Origin: Kribbella sandramycini
GTDB taxonomy: Bacteria > Actinomycetota > Actinomycetes > Propionibacteriales > Kribbellaceae
Assembly (NCBI RefSeq): GCF_013131805.1
Contig: NZ_JABJRC010000001.1
Span: forward strand, 248,001 to 312,000
DNA: 64,000 nucleotides
Direction: 5' to 3'
Made by a program: the position numbers and the translations under genes. The notes under the pieces are model-generated. The model was not told the DNA's origin. It ran no database searches and saw only the letters and a program-made list of their open reading frames with translations. Shown here in pieces: positions 51,899 to 64,000 of the stretch; position 1 is the stretch's first letter, and every line of letters starts with the position of its first letter.

Positions 51899-52542
51899 CC
51901 GGCACCCCGCAACCGTCGGCTGAACTCCGTGGCGGCCGCACCGGGGTCATCCGCGTCGGTGATCGCCCGGACGACGACCACGCGGGTCGCACCGGCCTCG
52001 ATCACCTGGTCCAGCCGGTCCAGGTCGATACCGCCGATCGCGAACCACGGCTTGGCCTGCTGCCGGCTCGCTGCGTACGACACCAGCTCCAGCCCAGCGG
52101 CCTGCCGACCGGGCTTGGTCGGTGTCTCCCAGGTCGGACCGACGCAGAAGTAGTCCGAGCCCTGCTCAGCCACTGCGGCATTCACCTGGCTGAACGTGTG
52201 CGTCGAGCGTCCGACGACGGCGTCCGGCCCGATGATGCCCCGCGCGGCGTGCACCGGCAGGTCGCGCTGGCCGAGGTGCAGTACGTCGGCGCCTGCCGCG
52301 AAAGCGATGTCAGCGCGATCGTTGACCGCCAGCAGCTTGCCGTGCCGCTTGCAGGCCGCTGCGAACACCTCCAGCGCCGCAAGCTCGTCCGCAGCCTCCA
52401 TCTCCTTCTGCCGGAGCTGGACGATGTCGACGCCACCTGCGAGCGCGGCGTCCAGGAATTGTTCGAGGTCTCCCTGTTCGGCACGCGCATCCGTGCACAG
52501 GTACAGGTGTGCGTCCTGCAGGCGGTCCGTGGACTCAGTCAC
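51895..52542 (-). CDS. thiE: Thiamine phosphate synthase
   Basis: 215 residues from GTG 52542 ([18 protein letters not shown]). TIM-barrel motifs: [40 protein letters not shown] with GQRDLPV, and [20 protein letters not shown] near the end. It joins HMP-diphosphate and thiazole phosphate to give thiamine phosphate. CAGGCT, a weaker -10-like hexamer, lies 7 nt upstream of the GTG. It is divergent from thiO across only 42 nt and is followed by the RNase gene with a GTGA overlap. Confidence 0.94.
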   Translation of the reverse strand: MTESTDRLQDAHLYLCTDARAEQGDLEQFLDAALAGGVDIVQLRQKEMEAADELAALEVFAAACKRHGKLLAVNDRADIAFAAGADVLHLGQRDLPVHAARGIIGPDAVVGRSTHTFSQVNAAVAEQGSDYFCVGPTWETPTKPGRQAAGLELVSYAASRQQAKPWFAIGGIDLDRLDQVIEAGATRVVVVRAITDADDPGAAATEFSRRLRGAG

Positions 52543-52573
52543 ACCGCACAGCCTGCCATGCCGCGCCGGACGT

Positions 52574-52579
52574 AGGCTG
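52574..52579 (+). promoter_or_regulatory. TAGGCT -10-like element, leaderless start of thiO
   Basis: Six nt before ATG 52585. It leaves no room for a TPP riboswitch in the 42-nt divergent gap. Confidence 0.5.
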
Positions 52580-52584
52580 ACGGC

Positions 52585-53727
52585 ATGCCTGAGCACACGT
52601 CCGATGTGGTGGTGATCGGCGCCGGGCTCATCGGTCTGGCGACCGCCTGGCAGCTGGCTGCCGACGGTCTGCAGGTCACCCTGTGCGACCCAGCTCCAGC
52701 CACGCAGACCTCTACCGTCGCGGCCGGCATGCTCGCCCCGGTCACCGAGGTCGAGTACGGCGAGGACGACCTGCTGGCCCTCAATCTGGCCGGTGTGAAC
52801 GCCTGGCCGGACTTCGCCGCCCGGCTCGAGGACGCCACCGGCGTACCGGCTGGTTTGCACCGCACAGGCACGCTTTCGGTCGCGTACGACGTCGACGATG
52901 CGGCAGCACTGCGCCGGCTGGCGGAGTACCAACGGACGCTCGGCCTGGAGGTCGAAGTACTGACCGGTCGCGAGTCGCGTAAACGCGAGCCGCTGTTGGC
53001 GAACGGCGTCTCCGGCGGCGTCTGGGTGCCAGGCGACCACTCGGTCGACAACCGGCAAGCGCTGACAGCACTACTACGCGCCGTTGAGGTCTCCGGCGTC
53101 AGTCTGATCCGCCAACGCGTCGCGCAGGTCCTGACTGCCGGTACGACGGCGATCGGCGTCCAACTCGACGACGGCACCGCGGTGCACGCCGGTCAGGTCA
53201 TAGCCGCGACCGGCCCGTGGTCGGCGCAACTGAAAGGCGTGCCCGATGAATTGCGCGCGCCGGTGCGCCCGGTAAAAGGCGAAGTACTGCGGTTGCGGGT
53301 GCCCGAGGCATATCGGCCGGCGCTCAATCACACGGTCCGGGCGACGGCCCGCGGATTCGCGGTCTATTTGGTGCCGCGGCCCGGCGGCGAGCTGGTGGTC
53401 GGTGCCACCAGCAACGAGCTCGGCTACGACACTCGCGTACTCGCGGGCGGCGTCTTCGCTTTGTTGCGCGACGCAAGGACCGTGCTGCCGGTGATCGACG
53501 AACTCGAACTGATGGAGGCGATCGCGGGACTGCGCCCGGCCACCCCGGACAATGCCCCGATCCTCGGGCCGTCCGGGCTCGACGGGTTGCTCTGGGCAAC
53601 CGGTCACTACCGCAACGGCGTCCTGCTGACCCCGGTCACGGCGGCGATCCTGAGCGCGACCGTGCGCTCCGGCACACTCCCGGATCTCGGCAAACCTTTC
53701 CTTCGGAGCCGTTTCGGTCACTTCTGA
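52585..53727 (+). CDS. thiO: Glycine oxidase ThiO
   Basis: 380 residues, FAD-dependent DAO family. The N-terminus [20 protein letters not shown] binds ADP of [30 protein letters not shown] and the C-terminal [20 protein letters not shown] with [16 protein letters not shown] are ThiO signatures. It oxidises glycine to dehydroglycine for the thiazole moiety of thiamine. No thiS, thiG or thiC genes follow, so the rest of the pathway is encoded elsewhere. Confidence 0.94.
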   Translation: MPEHTSDVVVIGAGLIGLATAWQLAADGLQVTLCDPAPATQTSTVAAGMLAPVTEVEYGEDDLLALNLAGVNAWPDFAARLEDATGVPAGLHRTGTLSVAYDVDDAAALRRLAEYQRTLGLEVEVLTGRESRKREPLLANGVSGGVWVPGDHSVDNRQALTALLRAVEVSGVSLIRQRVAQVLTAGTTAIGVQLDDGTAVHAGQVIAATGPWSAQLKGVPDELRAPVRPVKGEVLRLRVPEAYRPALNHTVRATARGFAVYLVPRPGGELVVGATSNELGYDTRVLAGGVFALLRDARTVLPVIDELELMEAIAGLRPATPDNAPILGPSGLDGLLWATGHYRNGVLLTPVTAAILSATVRSGTLPDLGKPFLRSRFGHF

Positions 53728-53782
53728 GCAAAACAATATAAACATTGGATTACAGGCGTAACAATCACCCCATTCGCCTCTG

Positions 53783-53810
53783 TTGTCACATCCGTACCAG
53801 CACTTACGGT
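53783..53810 (+). promoter_or_regulatory. Promoter of the LysM transglycosylase gene
   Basis: -35 TTGTCA (53783-53788), 16-nt spacer, -10 TACGGT (53805-53810). The leader to ATG 53838 would be about 20 nt and includes GGGGAG. Confidence 0.55.
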
Positions 53811-53837
53811 CAAGTGACGTGACACGGGGAGATGGAC

Positions 53838-54827
53838 ATGCGGAACGTCGTACGTGTACTGACCGGGATCGCCGTACCGGTGCTGGCCGCCGGAGTGATC
53901 ACCGCCGGCTCGCCCGGTTTCGGGGCCTACACCGTCAAGAGCGGTGACACGCTCAGCCATATCGCCACCCGCTACGGGACGAGCGTCAAGACGCTGGTCG
54001 CGCTGAACAAGCTCCCGGGGAACGGGAACGCGATCTACGCCGGTGAGGTGCTCAAGCTCCCGGGCGCGCCCAAGGCGAAGGCCAAGCCGCAGACCGCGGC
54101 CAAGCCCGGCGCCGCGAAGGCTCCGGCCCGCCGGTCGCAGCTCGGCCGGGTGACGTACGTCGTGAAGCCGGGCGACACGATCTCCAAGATCGCCAAACGC
54201 TTCAAGTGCTCACAGGCCAACCTGCTGGCCGCCAACAAGCTGAAGGCGAGCGACCGGATCTTCGCAGGCAAGACGCTGCAGGTGCCGGTCAAGCTGAAGG
54301 CGAAGCCGCCGGCCAAGAAGAAGACCAAGAACAACACCTTCGCCGGCCGGACGTACGCCGACCACATCGTCGCCCAGGCCGACCGGAACCGGGCCACACT
54401 GAAGAAGCGCAACCTGCCGACCCGGGCGCAGATGCGGACGATGATCCGGAACACCGCGAAGAAGTACGGCGTCGACCCGGAGCTGGCGCTGGCCATCAGC
54501 TGGCAGGAGTCCGGCTGGAAGCAGCGCGTGGTCTCCCCCGCGAACGCGATCGGCGCCATGCAGGTGATCCCGTCGACCGGCCGGTTCTCGTCGGGCATCG
54601 TCGGCCGCGATCTGGACCTGCTGAAGCCCCAGGACAACGTCATCGCGGGCGTCGTCCTGCTGGACCGGCTGACCGGCGCCGCGAAGCTGGACATCGCGGT
54701 GGCGGGCTACTACCAGGGCCTCGGCGGCGTCCGGCGTAACGGCATGTACCCCGACACCAAGGTCTACGTGAAGAACGTGCTGCGGCTGAAGGCGGCGTTC
54801 GAAAAGGGCTGGGATCCGCTCAAGTGA
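53838..54827 (+). CDS. LysM lytic transglycosylase (SLT-type), secreted
   Basis: 329 residues from ATG 53838, which is 6 nt after GGGGAG; an ATG two codons upstream is too close to that site. A signal peptide (residues 1-28) is followed by two LysM domains ([20 protein letters not shown] and [20 protein letters not shown]) joined by Lys/Ala/Pro linkers. The transglycosylase domain at residues ~200-310 has [19 protein letters not shown] (catalytic Glu in WQESGW), [12 protein letters not shown] and [10 protein letters not shown]. It would cleave glycan strands in the wall. It lies directly before a PASTA kinase gene, a pairing of wall-sensing and wall-cleaving functions. Confidence 0.93.
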   Translation: MRNVVRVLTGIAVPVLAAGVITAGSPGFGAYTVKSGDTLSHIATRYGTSVKTLVALNKLPGNGNAIYAGEVLKLPGAPKAKAKPQTAAKPGAAKAPARRSQLGRVTYVVKPGDTISKIAKRFKCSQANLLAANKLKASDRIFAGKTLQVPVKLKAKPPAKKKTKNNTFAGRTYADHIVAQADRNRATLKKRNLPTRAQMRTMIRNTAKKYGVDPELALAISWQESGWKQRVVSPANAIGAMQVIPSTGRFSSGIVGRDLDLLKPQDNVIAGVVLLDRLTGAAKLDIAVAGYYQGLGGVRRNGMYPDTKVYVKNVLRLKAAFEKGWDPLK

Positions 54828-54871
54828 CCCCCTGAGCGGTGAGCCTGGCGCTGTCGGCGTAGAGCCTTATC

Positions 54872-54877
54872 TACACT
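54872..54877 (+). promoter_or_regulatory. Likely -10 element of the PASTA kinase gene
   Basis: TACACT in the 90-nt gap after the transglycosylase gene. Predicted leader about 35 nt. No clear -35. Confidence 0.35.
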
Positions 54878-54917
54878 GCTCTGCAGCAGGACAGCTTTGA
54901 GAGGCGGCTCACCACCA

Positions 54918-56873
<1,956 letters not shown>

Positions 56874-56911
56874 AGTTGGAGCCCGCCAGGGCGGGGTGAT
56901 TAGCTGTCCGC

Positions 56912-57793
56912 GTGAATCGCTCGCGTCTCGCGGTCCTGGCCCTGCTGGCGGTCGCAGCGGCGTGGGGGTCGACGTTCTTCCTCACCAAGGACCTCCTCAC
57001 CCGGATGGACGTCGCCGACTACCTGGCGTTGCGGTTCCTGATCGCCTCGGTCGCGCTGCTGCTGGTCTACCCGACGGCGATCGCGAAGCTGAGCCGTCTC
57101 GACCGCGGCCGGGCTGTTGCCCTCGGCATCACCTACGGCATCGCCCAGCTCGTGCAGACCGAGGGGCTGCGGCACACCGACGCCAGCGTCTCCGGTTTCG
57201 TCACCGGCATGTACGTCGTCTTCACACCGCTACTGGCCGCGGTCATCCTGCGGCACAAGATCGGCCGGTGGGCGTGGATCGCAGTGGTGCTGGCCACGAT
57301 CGGCCTCGGCGTTCTCTCGCTCCGCGGTATGACGATGGGCAACGGCGAGCTGCTGACGCTGGCCTCGGCGGGCCTCTACGCCTTGCACATCATCGGTCTG
57401 GGCGCCTGGTCGACACCTGAGAACGCGTTCGGGCTGTCTGCGCTGCAGATGGTCGTCATCACCTGTGTGTGCGCGATCGGCGCGATCCCTGGCGGGTTCT
57501 CCGCCCCCACCGGCGCGCGGGACTGGGTCAGCGTGATCTACATGGCGCTGGTCGCCGGTGCGCTCGCGCTGATCGTCCAAACCTGGGCGCAGGCGCACCT
57601 GACGCCGACGCGGGCCGCGATCGCCATGACAATGGAGCCGGTGTTCGCTTCGGCGTTCGCCGTGCTGTTCGGCACGGAGAGTGTGACGCTGCGGATGCTG
57701 GTCGGCGGTGCACTGGTGCTGTCGGCGATGTATCTGGTCGAGCTGGCGCCACGGCGTAAGTTCGAGGCCGAAGTACAGCATCTGGCCCAGTAG
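56912..57793 (+). CDS. EamA/DMT-superfamily transporter
   Basis: 293 residues from GTG 56912, with ten predicted membrane helices in two EamA repeats. The N-terminus LAVLALLAVAAAWGSTFFLTK is characteristic, as are the paired motifs VSGFVTGMYVVFTPLLAAVI and AIAMTMEPVFASAFAVLFG. Members export metabolites or amino acids; the substrate cannot be told. A TTAGCT hexamer lies 6 nt before the GTG. A small CCCGC/GCGGG hairpin (56882-56895) sits between kinase and transporter genes. Confidence 0.9.
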   Translation: MNRSRLAVLALLAVAAAWGSTFFLTKDLLTRMDVADYLALRFLIASVALLLVYPTAIAKLSRLDRGRAVALGITYGIAQLVQTEGLRHTDASVSGFVTGMYVVFTPLLAAVILRHKIGRWAWIAVVLATIGLGVLSLRGMTMGNGELLTLASAGLYALHIIGLGAWSTPENAFGLSALQMVVITCVCAIGAIPGGFSAPTGARDWVSVIYMALVAGALALIVQTWAQAHLTPTRAAIAMTMEPVFASAFAVLFGTESVTLRMLVGGALVLSAMYLVELAPRRKFEAEVQHLAQ

Positions 57794-57800
57794 GGGGATC

Positions 57801-59018
57801 ATGCGCGACGACAGCGGACGGCGCGGCCGGTGGTTCCCGGTCGTGGTCATCGGCGTGCTGTCGGCCGTTGTGGTGGGCGGTGGCGCGAACAACCTGGCCC
57901 GGTACCCGCAGCCAGGGCTGGTGGCCGAGGACGTGCCGCATCGCGCCGACGTGACCTACGCCGCCGGTCCAGCCCGCGGTGACGGCGGGCCACCAGCTGA
58001 CCTGGCGGAGCGGGCCCTGGCCGACCTGGACGCGCTCACGCTGCCCAGTGGAGCCACACTGGCCGGCTGGGACGGCCCTTGGCGGTACGTCTGGCCGCGG
58101 GACGCCTCGTTCGTCGCGGCAGCTCGCTGTGCGGTCGGCCAGGACGCCGAAGCCGCCAAGATCCTCGACTTCCTGGACCGGATCCACCCCAGCGCGGGCC
58201 GCTGGCAGGCCCGGTACGCCGAGTCCGGTGCGCCGGTCGAGGACGACCGGGAGCCGCAGCTCGACGGCTCCGGCTGGGTGCCGTGGGCAACCTGGTTCTG
58301 CAAGGCCGGTGCGCGCTACTGGGACATGGTCCGCGAGTCCGCGGACCAGATCACCCGCGAGCTCGGAGCCGACGGTCTCCCCGACCCCTCCCCTGACTAC
58401 TGGGAGCGCCCGGAGCATGAGGTGACACTAGGAACGGTGGCTCCGCTGCTGACCGGGCTCCGCTCCGCCGTCCACATCGCCACCGAGCTCGGGCACACTG
58501 CCGAAGCGGAGCGCTGGCAGGCCGCCGTACGGACGCTGTCCGCAGCCACCGAGCGCCGCTTCGCACCGGAGTACCCGCGCACCCCAGCGCGCGCCGAGAG
58601 CTTCCTGGAGCCTGGTCTGCCGCCAGCACGGATCGGGGCCGGTTCGGACGCGATCGTCACCGTGCTGGGGCCGCCGTTCGCAGCTGAGCGGGAGGAGATC
58701 AACCGAGCGATCTCTGCCACCCAGCTGGCGCTGGGCCAGCCGAACGGCGGTTTCACGCCGGGCGAAGAGTGGCGGGCGGACGGCGTCTCCTGGACCCCGC
58801 AGACCGCGCTCTTCGCACTCAGCGCGGCCGCACGCGGCGATCGACCCAAGGCGGAGGAGTTGCTGGGCTGGCTCGCGCAGTACCGCACTCGGACCGGAGC
58901 CCTACCGGAGAAGGTCAACCGGGACTCAATGCCGGCCGGCGAGGCCCCATTGGGCTGGACGGCGGCCCTCGTCGTCCTCGCCGACCAGGCCCTTCAGAAA
59001 CCGCTGCCGATCCCCTGA
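57801..59018 (+). CDS. Glucoamylase-like (GH15-type) glycoside hydrolase with N-terminal membrane anchor
   Basis: 405 residues from ATG 57801, just after GGGGGATC. A basic start and one hydrophobic segment (WFPVVVIGVLSAVVVGGGA) form a signal anchor. The rest resembles the (alpha/alpha)6 barrel of GH15 enzymes: GPWRYVWPRDASFVAAA, DGSGWVPWATWFCKAG, and the late EKVNRDSMPAGEAPLGWTAA. The acidic residues in these stretches could be catalytic, but I cannot assign acid and base. At ~405 residues it lacks the N-terminal beta domain of larger bacterial glucoamylases. Its stop is 1 nt from the stop of the convergent GH172 gene. Confidence 0.75.
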   Translation: MRDDSGRRGRWFPVVVIGVLSAVVVGGGANNLARYPQPGLVAEDVPHRADVTYAAGPARGDGGPPADLAERALADLDALTLPSGATLAGWDGPWRYVWPRDASFVAAARCAVGQDAEAAKILDFLDRIHPSAGRWQARYAESGAPVEDDREPQLDGSGWVPWATWFCKAGARYWDMVRESADQITRELGADGLPDPSPDYWERPEHEVTLGTVAPLLTGLRSAVHIATELGHTAEAERWQAAVRTLSAATERRFAPEYPRTPARAESFLEPGLPPARIGAGSDAIVTVLGPPFAAEREEINRAISATQLALGQPNGGFTPGEEWRADGVSWTPQTALFALSAAARGDRPKAEELLGWLAQYRTRTGALPEKVNRDSMPAGEAPLGWTAALVVLADQALQKPLPIP

Positions 59019-59019
59019 G

Positions 59020-60090
<1,071 letters not shown>

Positions 60091-60097
60091 ACTCCGC

Positions 60098-60103
60098 ACC
60101 TTA
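60098..60103 (-). promoter_or_regulatory. TAAGGT -10-like element before the GH172 gene
   Basis: Minus-strand hexamer 7 nt upstream of ATG 60090. A GGAG within the 7 nt could also serve as a very close ribosome-binding site. Confidence 0.35.
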
Positions 60104-60149
60104 GGCTCCGCCCAAGGTCGCGGGAAATCGATTGCTCACCAAGTGGGAC

Positions 60150-60674
60150 TCAGCAGGCGCGGACCTTGGCCTCCAGCCCGGTGAACGACACGCAGGCCCA
60201 GGGGCGGGTGGCCGTGGGGCTGGTGCGCACGATCAGCGGGAAGGCGTCGGCGCCCCGGACGACCGGCGTCTTCTCGGTCTGCGGGGTGCCGACCGCGCCA
60301 CCGCGGGCGGTCACGGCGGCCTTCACGTCGTCCACCGTGACGACCGACTGAGCGGACTTCTCAGCGGCCTTCTCGGCGTCGGTCGCGACCTGCAGCACGA
60401 AGTCGACCTCCGGCGGGCTGGACCAGACGCTCGTCGTCACCGGAAAGACCACGCCGAACATGAGCACCCCGGCCGCAGCGATGATCTGACGCATCCGGCG
60501 GCGGCGGTCACCGCCCAGCAGCAGCGCGCAGCAGACCGCGAGCAGCAGCGTCAGCGCTCGCACGATCCAGTGCCGGTCCAGCCGGCTGTCGACGGCGAGC
60601 GCCATCAGCACTGCCAGCAGGACCAGTCCGCCGGTCGCGAACAACGACTGCAAACGCCAGAGCAGGGAAAGCAT
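60150..60674 (-). CDS. Small membrane protein of unknown function
   Basis: 174 residues that I do not recognise. Three hydrophobic helices are seen: residues ~12-30, 38-55 and 62-82. They are followed by a soluble C-terminal part of about 90 residues containing a Lys/Ala/Glu helix and ending with two Cys (WACVSFTGLEAKVRAC) that could form a disulfide. Upstream in the same orientation as the GH172 gene, 59 nt away. TAGGGT lies 6 nt before the ATG with no Shine-Dalgarno. Confidence 0.65.
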   Translation of the reverse strand: MLSLLWRLQSLFATGGLVLLAVLMALAVDSRLDRHWIVRALTLLLAVCCALLLGGDRRRRMRQIIAAAGVLMFGVVFPVTTSVWSSPPEVDFVLQVATDAEKAAEKSAQSVVTVDDVKAAVTARGGAVGTPQTEKTPVVRGADAFPLIVRTSPTATRPWACVSFTGLEAKVRAC

Positions 60675-60680
60675 GTCCAG

Positions 60681-60686
60681 ACCCTA
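60681..60686 (-). promoter_or_regulatory. TAGGGT -10-like element, leaderless start of the small membrane protein gene
   Basis: Six nt before ATG 60674 on the minus strand. Confidence 0.4.
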
Positions 60687-60812
60687 GAGGGTGCCCAGGG
60701 TCGGCGTTGTGGCGGGACTGTTGCACGACACGCCGGGGACGGCGGTCGGCTTGCGGCTTCGGTGGCAGCGTCGGTCAGGTCTCGTCCGGCTCGACCGAGG
60801 AACGGAAAGCAA

Positions 60813-63800
60813 ATGACTGGGGATCCTGGAAAGTGGAGCGTCTCGCGGCGACGGGTGCTGCAAGCAAGTGGCGGCCTCGCAGCGGCGAGTGCACTGACCG
60901 GTACGGCGACTGCGGCGCCGGACGCCGTCTCCGCCGGACAGGCGGTGCTCAGCGAGGGCACCAACTTCATGGTGTCCGTGTCGCCGGACGGACGCTGGCT
61001 GGCCTTCGATCTGATCACAGCGATCTGGGTGACCCCGGCAACCGGCGGAGTCGCTCGCAGACTGACCGACGACCTCCAGGACGCGACCCGGCCGCGCTGG
61101 TCGCCCGACAGCGCTCGGCTCGTGTTCCAGTCCTACCGGGACGGTAACTTCCACCTCTGGTCGGTCCAGCCGGACGGTCGCCGGCTGACCCAGCTCACCA
61201 CCGGCCGCTACGACCACCGCGAGCCGCATTTCACGCCGGACGGCGGCTCCGTCGTATTCTCGTCGGACCGCGGCGGCACCGGCAGCTACGACCTGCACCG
61301 GCTTAACCTGAGCAGCGGTGCGATCACCGCACTCACCAACGACCCGGCCGAGGAGGCTGAGCCCACAGTCTCCCCCGACGGCAGCAAGATCGCGTTCACG
61401 GTGGACGCCGCGGCGATCGTCGAGCTCGAGCTGAGCACCGGCGTACGGCGGACCGTCGCGCCGGCTCAGACCGGCAGCACCGTCTACGGGCCCGCTTACT
61501 CACCCAGCGGGAAGCTCGCGTACGTGCGGTTCGGGCCCGGGCCGGTCTCCGACCTGGTGGTCGACGGCCAGAAGGTCACCCAAGGCAAGGACGTGTTCGC
61601 GGTCCCGCCGTCCTGGGCGTCGGCCGACGAGATCGTCTACTCCGCGGACGGCCACGTAGTCCGGTATCGCCTCGGCGGCGCGCACACCGTCGTCCCCTTC
61701 ACAGCGACCGTCCCGGTGACGACTCGACGCCTCCGCGGTAAAGCGCCCGACGTCGAGTCGACCGGCCGCCGGCCGGTTCAGGGGATCGCCTGCCCGACCG
61801 TGTCCCCGGACGGGCGCTGGATCGCGTTCCGCGCCCTCAACGCCTTGTGGCTGGCAGCAGCCAATGGTCGCGGCGCACCGCGCAAGATCGTTGCCGACGG
61901 CTACTTCAACTCCGACCCGGACTTCTCCCCGGACGGCAAGAAACTCCTGTACGCAAGCGATCGCGACGGCACCGCCGACCTCTGGCTGCACGATCTGCGC
62001 ACCGGCGCCGACAGCAAACTCTCCGGTCTCCCCGGCGCGCAAACCGCCCCGCGGTTCGCCCCCGACGGCCGCCGGGTCGTCTACCAGGATCAGGACGGCA
62101 TCGCTCAGCTCCTCGACCTGGAGACCGGCGCCGTCCGCGCGGTGACGCCGACGCTGTTCCAGCCCGGCCGCGTCAGCTGGTCCGCCGACGGCAAGACTCT
62201 CGTCCTCGCCGCTGTGAAACCGGTCAGCAAACGCTTCCGCGAAGGCACCAGCCAGCTCCTGTACGTCGACGTCGCCACCGCCGAGCTCGAATACGTCGAG
62301 CCGATGCCGTTCCGCTCCCTGGCCACCCGCGGCGACGACGGCCCGGTCTTCGCGCCCGACGGCAACCACCTCGCCTTCGTCGTGGAGAGCCTGCTGTACG
62401 TCGTCCCGGTCGACGGCCGGGGCCGCCCGACCGGCGAGCCGCGGGCCGTCACCGACGAGGTCACCGACTCCCCCGTCTGGCAGGACAACCGGACGCTGCT
62501 CTACCTGAACAACGGCCGCCTCCGCCGCACCGACCTGCACGGCGCGCGCCCGCGCACGATCCCGCTCGACCTGCACTGGCGGCGGGCGACGATCAAGCAG
62601 CACACCACGATCCACGCCGGCGCGGTGTGGGACGGCCGCGAGAGCGCTCTCCGGCGCGATCTCGACATCGTCGTCGACGGCGCCCGGATCGTCGCCGTCG
62701 GGCCGCATCAGGGCCGGGCCGATATCGACGCCTCGGCACTGACCGTGATGCCCGGCCTGATCGACGCGCACAACCACTGGCATTTGCGCGGCCGCGCGTG
62801 GGGCACGCGGCAGGGCAACCTGTGGCTCGCCTACGGGATCACGAGTACGCGCTCTCCCGGCGATCCGGCGTACCAGATGCAGGAAACCCGGGAAGCGCTC
62901 TCGCACGGCTCTCTGACCGGCCCGCGCTACTTCGCGACCGGCGAGGCCATCGACGGCTCCCGGGTCTTCTACAACTTCATGCGGCCGACTCTGTCGGTAC
63001 GGCAGCTGGGCCTGGAGCTCGATCGCGTCGAAGGGCTCGCCTACGACCTGGTCAAGACGTACGTCCGGCTGCCGGTCGACTACCAGCGCCGCGCGATCGC
63101 CGCCGTCCATCGGCTCGGCCTGCAACTGTCGTCGCACTACCTCTACCCCGCCGAGCACCTCGGCATGGACGGCATGGAGCACACCGGCGCCACCAACCGG
63201 CTCGGCTATTCGCACACCGTCAGCCGGCTCGGTCGCGCGTACGCCGACGTCGTCACGCTGTTCACCAAGTCCGGGATGTCCGTCACGCCGACCCTGTTCA
63301 ACTCGACGATGGCGCACGTCGACGATCCGTCGCTGCTCACCGATCGCCGGACGACGACCCTGTTCCCGTCCTGGGAGTACGCCGCCCTGCGCAGCGAGGT
63401 CGACACCGCGACCGGCCCCGCCGGCGTCACGACCCGCGAGCTGCTCCGCGGCAACGTCGACATGGTGCTCCGCATTCACCGCGGCGGCGGCCTCGTCATC
63501 TCCGGCACCGACACCCCACTCGACAACATCGCCATCTCACTGCACGCCAACCTGCGCTCGATGGTGGCCGGCGGCTTCACCCCGTACGAAGCGCTCACCA
63601 CTGCGACCCGCAACCCGGCCCGCTGGCTCAACCTCGACGACAAACTCGGCGTCGTCAAACCCGGCGCCCAAGCCGACCTCGCCTTCGTCACCGGCGACCC
63701 GCTCGCCGACATCCGCGCAGCCGCGGCCGTCGACCGCGTCATGGTCGCGGGCCGGCTGCACACGGTCGACCAACTGCTCGCGCCGTACGCCGCAACCTCG

Positions 63801-63929
63801 GCCACCAAGGCCGCCTTGCAAACCACCGACGCACCACAACCACTCAGCCGCGACCGAGCACACGCCCACGACCCGAAGTACTGGTGGCACGAGCCCGAAT
63901 GGCTGCACCGCGCTTGCTGCGAAGGCTGA
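60813..63929 (+). CDS. Tat-exported TolB-like beta-propeller fused to an amidohydrolase
   Basis: 1038 residues from ATG 60813. A twin-arginine signal (VSRRRVLQASGGLAAASALT) with AAPDA cleavage site covers residues 1-37. Residues ~45-590 are WD40/TolB-like beta-propeller repeats with many SPDG motifs (VSPDGRWLAF, FTPDGGSVVFSSDRGG, FSPDGKKLLYASDRDG). The amidohydrolase domain runs from ~600 to ~980. It includes GLIDAHNHWHLRG with the metal-binding His pair, QLSSHYLYPAEHLGMDGMEH, and VISGTDTPLDNIAIS with the late Asp. It should be a metal-dependent hydrolase outside the cell; the substrate is unknown. The propeller may bind a polymer or peptide. Confidence 0.9.
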   Translation: MTGDPGKWSVSRRRVLQASGGLAAASALTGTATAAPDAVSAGQAVLSEGTNFMVSVSPDGRWLAFDLITAIWVTPATGGVARRLTDDLQDATRPRWSPDSARLVFQSYRDGNFHLWSVQPDGRRLTQLTTGRYDHREPHFTPDGGSVVFSSDRGGTGSYDLHRLNLSSGAITALTNDPAEEAEPTVSPDGSKIAFTVDAAAIVELELSTGVRRTVAPAQTGSTVYGPAYSPSGKLAYVRFGPGPVSDLVVDGQKVTQGKDVFAVPPSWASADEIVYSADGHVVRYRLGGAHTVVPFTATVPVTTRRLRGKAPDVESTGRRPVQGIACPTVSPDGRWIAFRALNALWLAAANGRGAPRKIVADGYFNSDPDFSPDGKKLLYASDRDGTADLWLHDLRTGADSKLSGLPGAQTAPRFAPDGRRVVYQDQDGIAQLLDLETGAVRAVTPTLFQPGRVSWSADGKTLVLAAVKPVSKRFREGTSQLLYVDVATAELEYVEPMPFRSLATRGDDGPVFAPDGNHLAFVVESLLYVVPVDGRGRPTGEPRAVTDEVTDSPVWQDNRTLLYLNNGRLRRTDLHGARPRTIPLDLHWRRATIKQHTTIHAGAVWDGRESALRRDLDIVVDGARIVAVGPHQGRADIDASALTVMPGLIDAHNHWHLRGRAWGTRQGNLWLAYGITSTRSPGDPAYQMQETREALSHGSLTGPRYFATGEAIDGSRVFYNFMRPTLSVRQLGLELDRVEGLAYDLVKTYVRLPVDYQRRAIAAVHRLGLQLSSHYLYPAEHLGMDGMEHTGATNRLGYSHTVSRLGRAYADVVTLFTKSGMSVTPTLFNSTMAHVDDPSLLTDRRTTTLFPSWEYAALRSEVDTATGPAGVTTRELLRGNVDMVLRIHRGGGLVISGTDTPLDNIAISLHANLRSMVAGGFTPYEALTTATRNPARWLNLDDKLGVVKPGAQADLAFVTGDPLADIRAAAAVDRVMVAGRLHTVDQLLAPYAATSATKAALQTTDAPQPLSRDRAHAHDPKYWWHEPEWLHRACCEG

Positions 63930-63946
63930 GCCGGTCCGGACTCGGC

Positions 63947-63952
63947 TAGGCT
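63947..63952 (+). promoter_or_regulatory. TAGGCT -10-like element at the right edge
   Basis: It matches the hexamer seen before many starts here. A GTG 19 nt downstream (63971) opens a frame that runs to the window edge, too short to judge. Confidence 0.25.
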
Positions 63953-64000
63953 TGGGATCGTTTCCACCCGGTGTATCCGCCCTATCACCGACTCGTGAGG

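Noticed and set aside
52543..52584. TPP riboswitch before thiO or thiE
   Set aside because: The divergent gap is only 42 nt and has no THI-box sequence; the start codons lie just after -10-like hexamers.
53728..53837. c-di-AMP (ydaO-type) riboswitch before the LysM transglycosylase gene
   Set aside because: Such switches often precede wall hydrolase genes in actinobacteria, but the 110-nt gap is too short, and a promoter with a ~20-nt leader fits it.

Overview
The window is chromosomal DNA from a high-GC actinobacterium. Most genes are tightly packed and have a GC-rich third codon position. Many start with GTG, and overlapping stop/start junctions of the GTGA or ATGA type are common. The division gene set (Wag31-type DivIVA, SepF, MraZ, FtsW, FtsQ, but no FtsA or MinCDE in view), an ileS translational T-box and a LexA box of the TCGAAC-N4-GTTCGA type all point to Actinobacteria. 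Gene order and protein style suggest the order Propionibacteriales, possibly Kribbella or a relative. That genus-level guess is from general impression only. I see no rRNA, tRNA, CRISPR array, insertion sequence or prophage.

Layout. (1) 1-7628, minus strand: a transcription-unit-like run dksA/traR-type zinc finger > lspA > rluD > peptidase E > dnaE > two membrane or unknown genes. (2) 7880-11268, plus strand: ileS behind a T-box leader, ending in a strong hairpin. (3) 11466-31191, minus strand: the dcw cluster in the order mraZ-rsmH-ftsL-ftsI-murE-murF-mraY-murD-ftsW-murG-murC-ftsQ-ftsZ, followed by pgeF-yggS-sepF-yggT-divIVA. It makes the lipid II precursors, the septal synthase with its regulators, and the Z-ring with its anchors. 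The mraZ promoter is overlaid by four GTGG repeats at exact 10-bp spacing, the expected MraZ autorepression operator. (4) 31608-36244, plus strand: a moxR-DUF58-transglutaminase operon. (5) 36447-39280, minus strand: DUF3040, a methyltransferase and a two-gene operon (DUF6504 plus a SAV_6107-type HEPN protein) behind a perfect LexA box. (6) 39630-48451: DM13 protein, YbaK-type deacylase, secreted amidase, DUF4126, FAD oxidoreductase, HelD-like RNA polymerase recycler and secreted tripeptidyl-peptidase-like hydrolase. (7) 48455-56873: SixA-like phosphatase, metF, a prenyl synthase, a barstar plus RNase Sa-like pair, thiE and thiO, a LysM lytic transglycosylase and a PASTA kinase. (8) 56912-63929: EamA transporter, glucoamylase-like protein, GH172/DUF2961, a small membrane protein and a Tat-exported TolB-amidohydrolase fusion.

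The observations I would follow up first are these: the LexA box upstream of the DUF6504/HEPN pair; the promoter/operator geometry at mraZ; a gap-free 111-bp tandem duplication carrying two terminator hairpins between the transglutaminase gene and DUF3040; a membrane-anchored-looking RNase Sa homologue paired with barstar; long low-complexity tails on LspA, FtsI, FtsL and FtsZ; and a recurrent TANNNT hexamer 6-8 nt before start codons that lack a Shine-Dalgarno sequence, suggesting many leaderless mRNAs.
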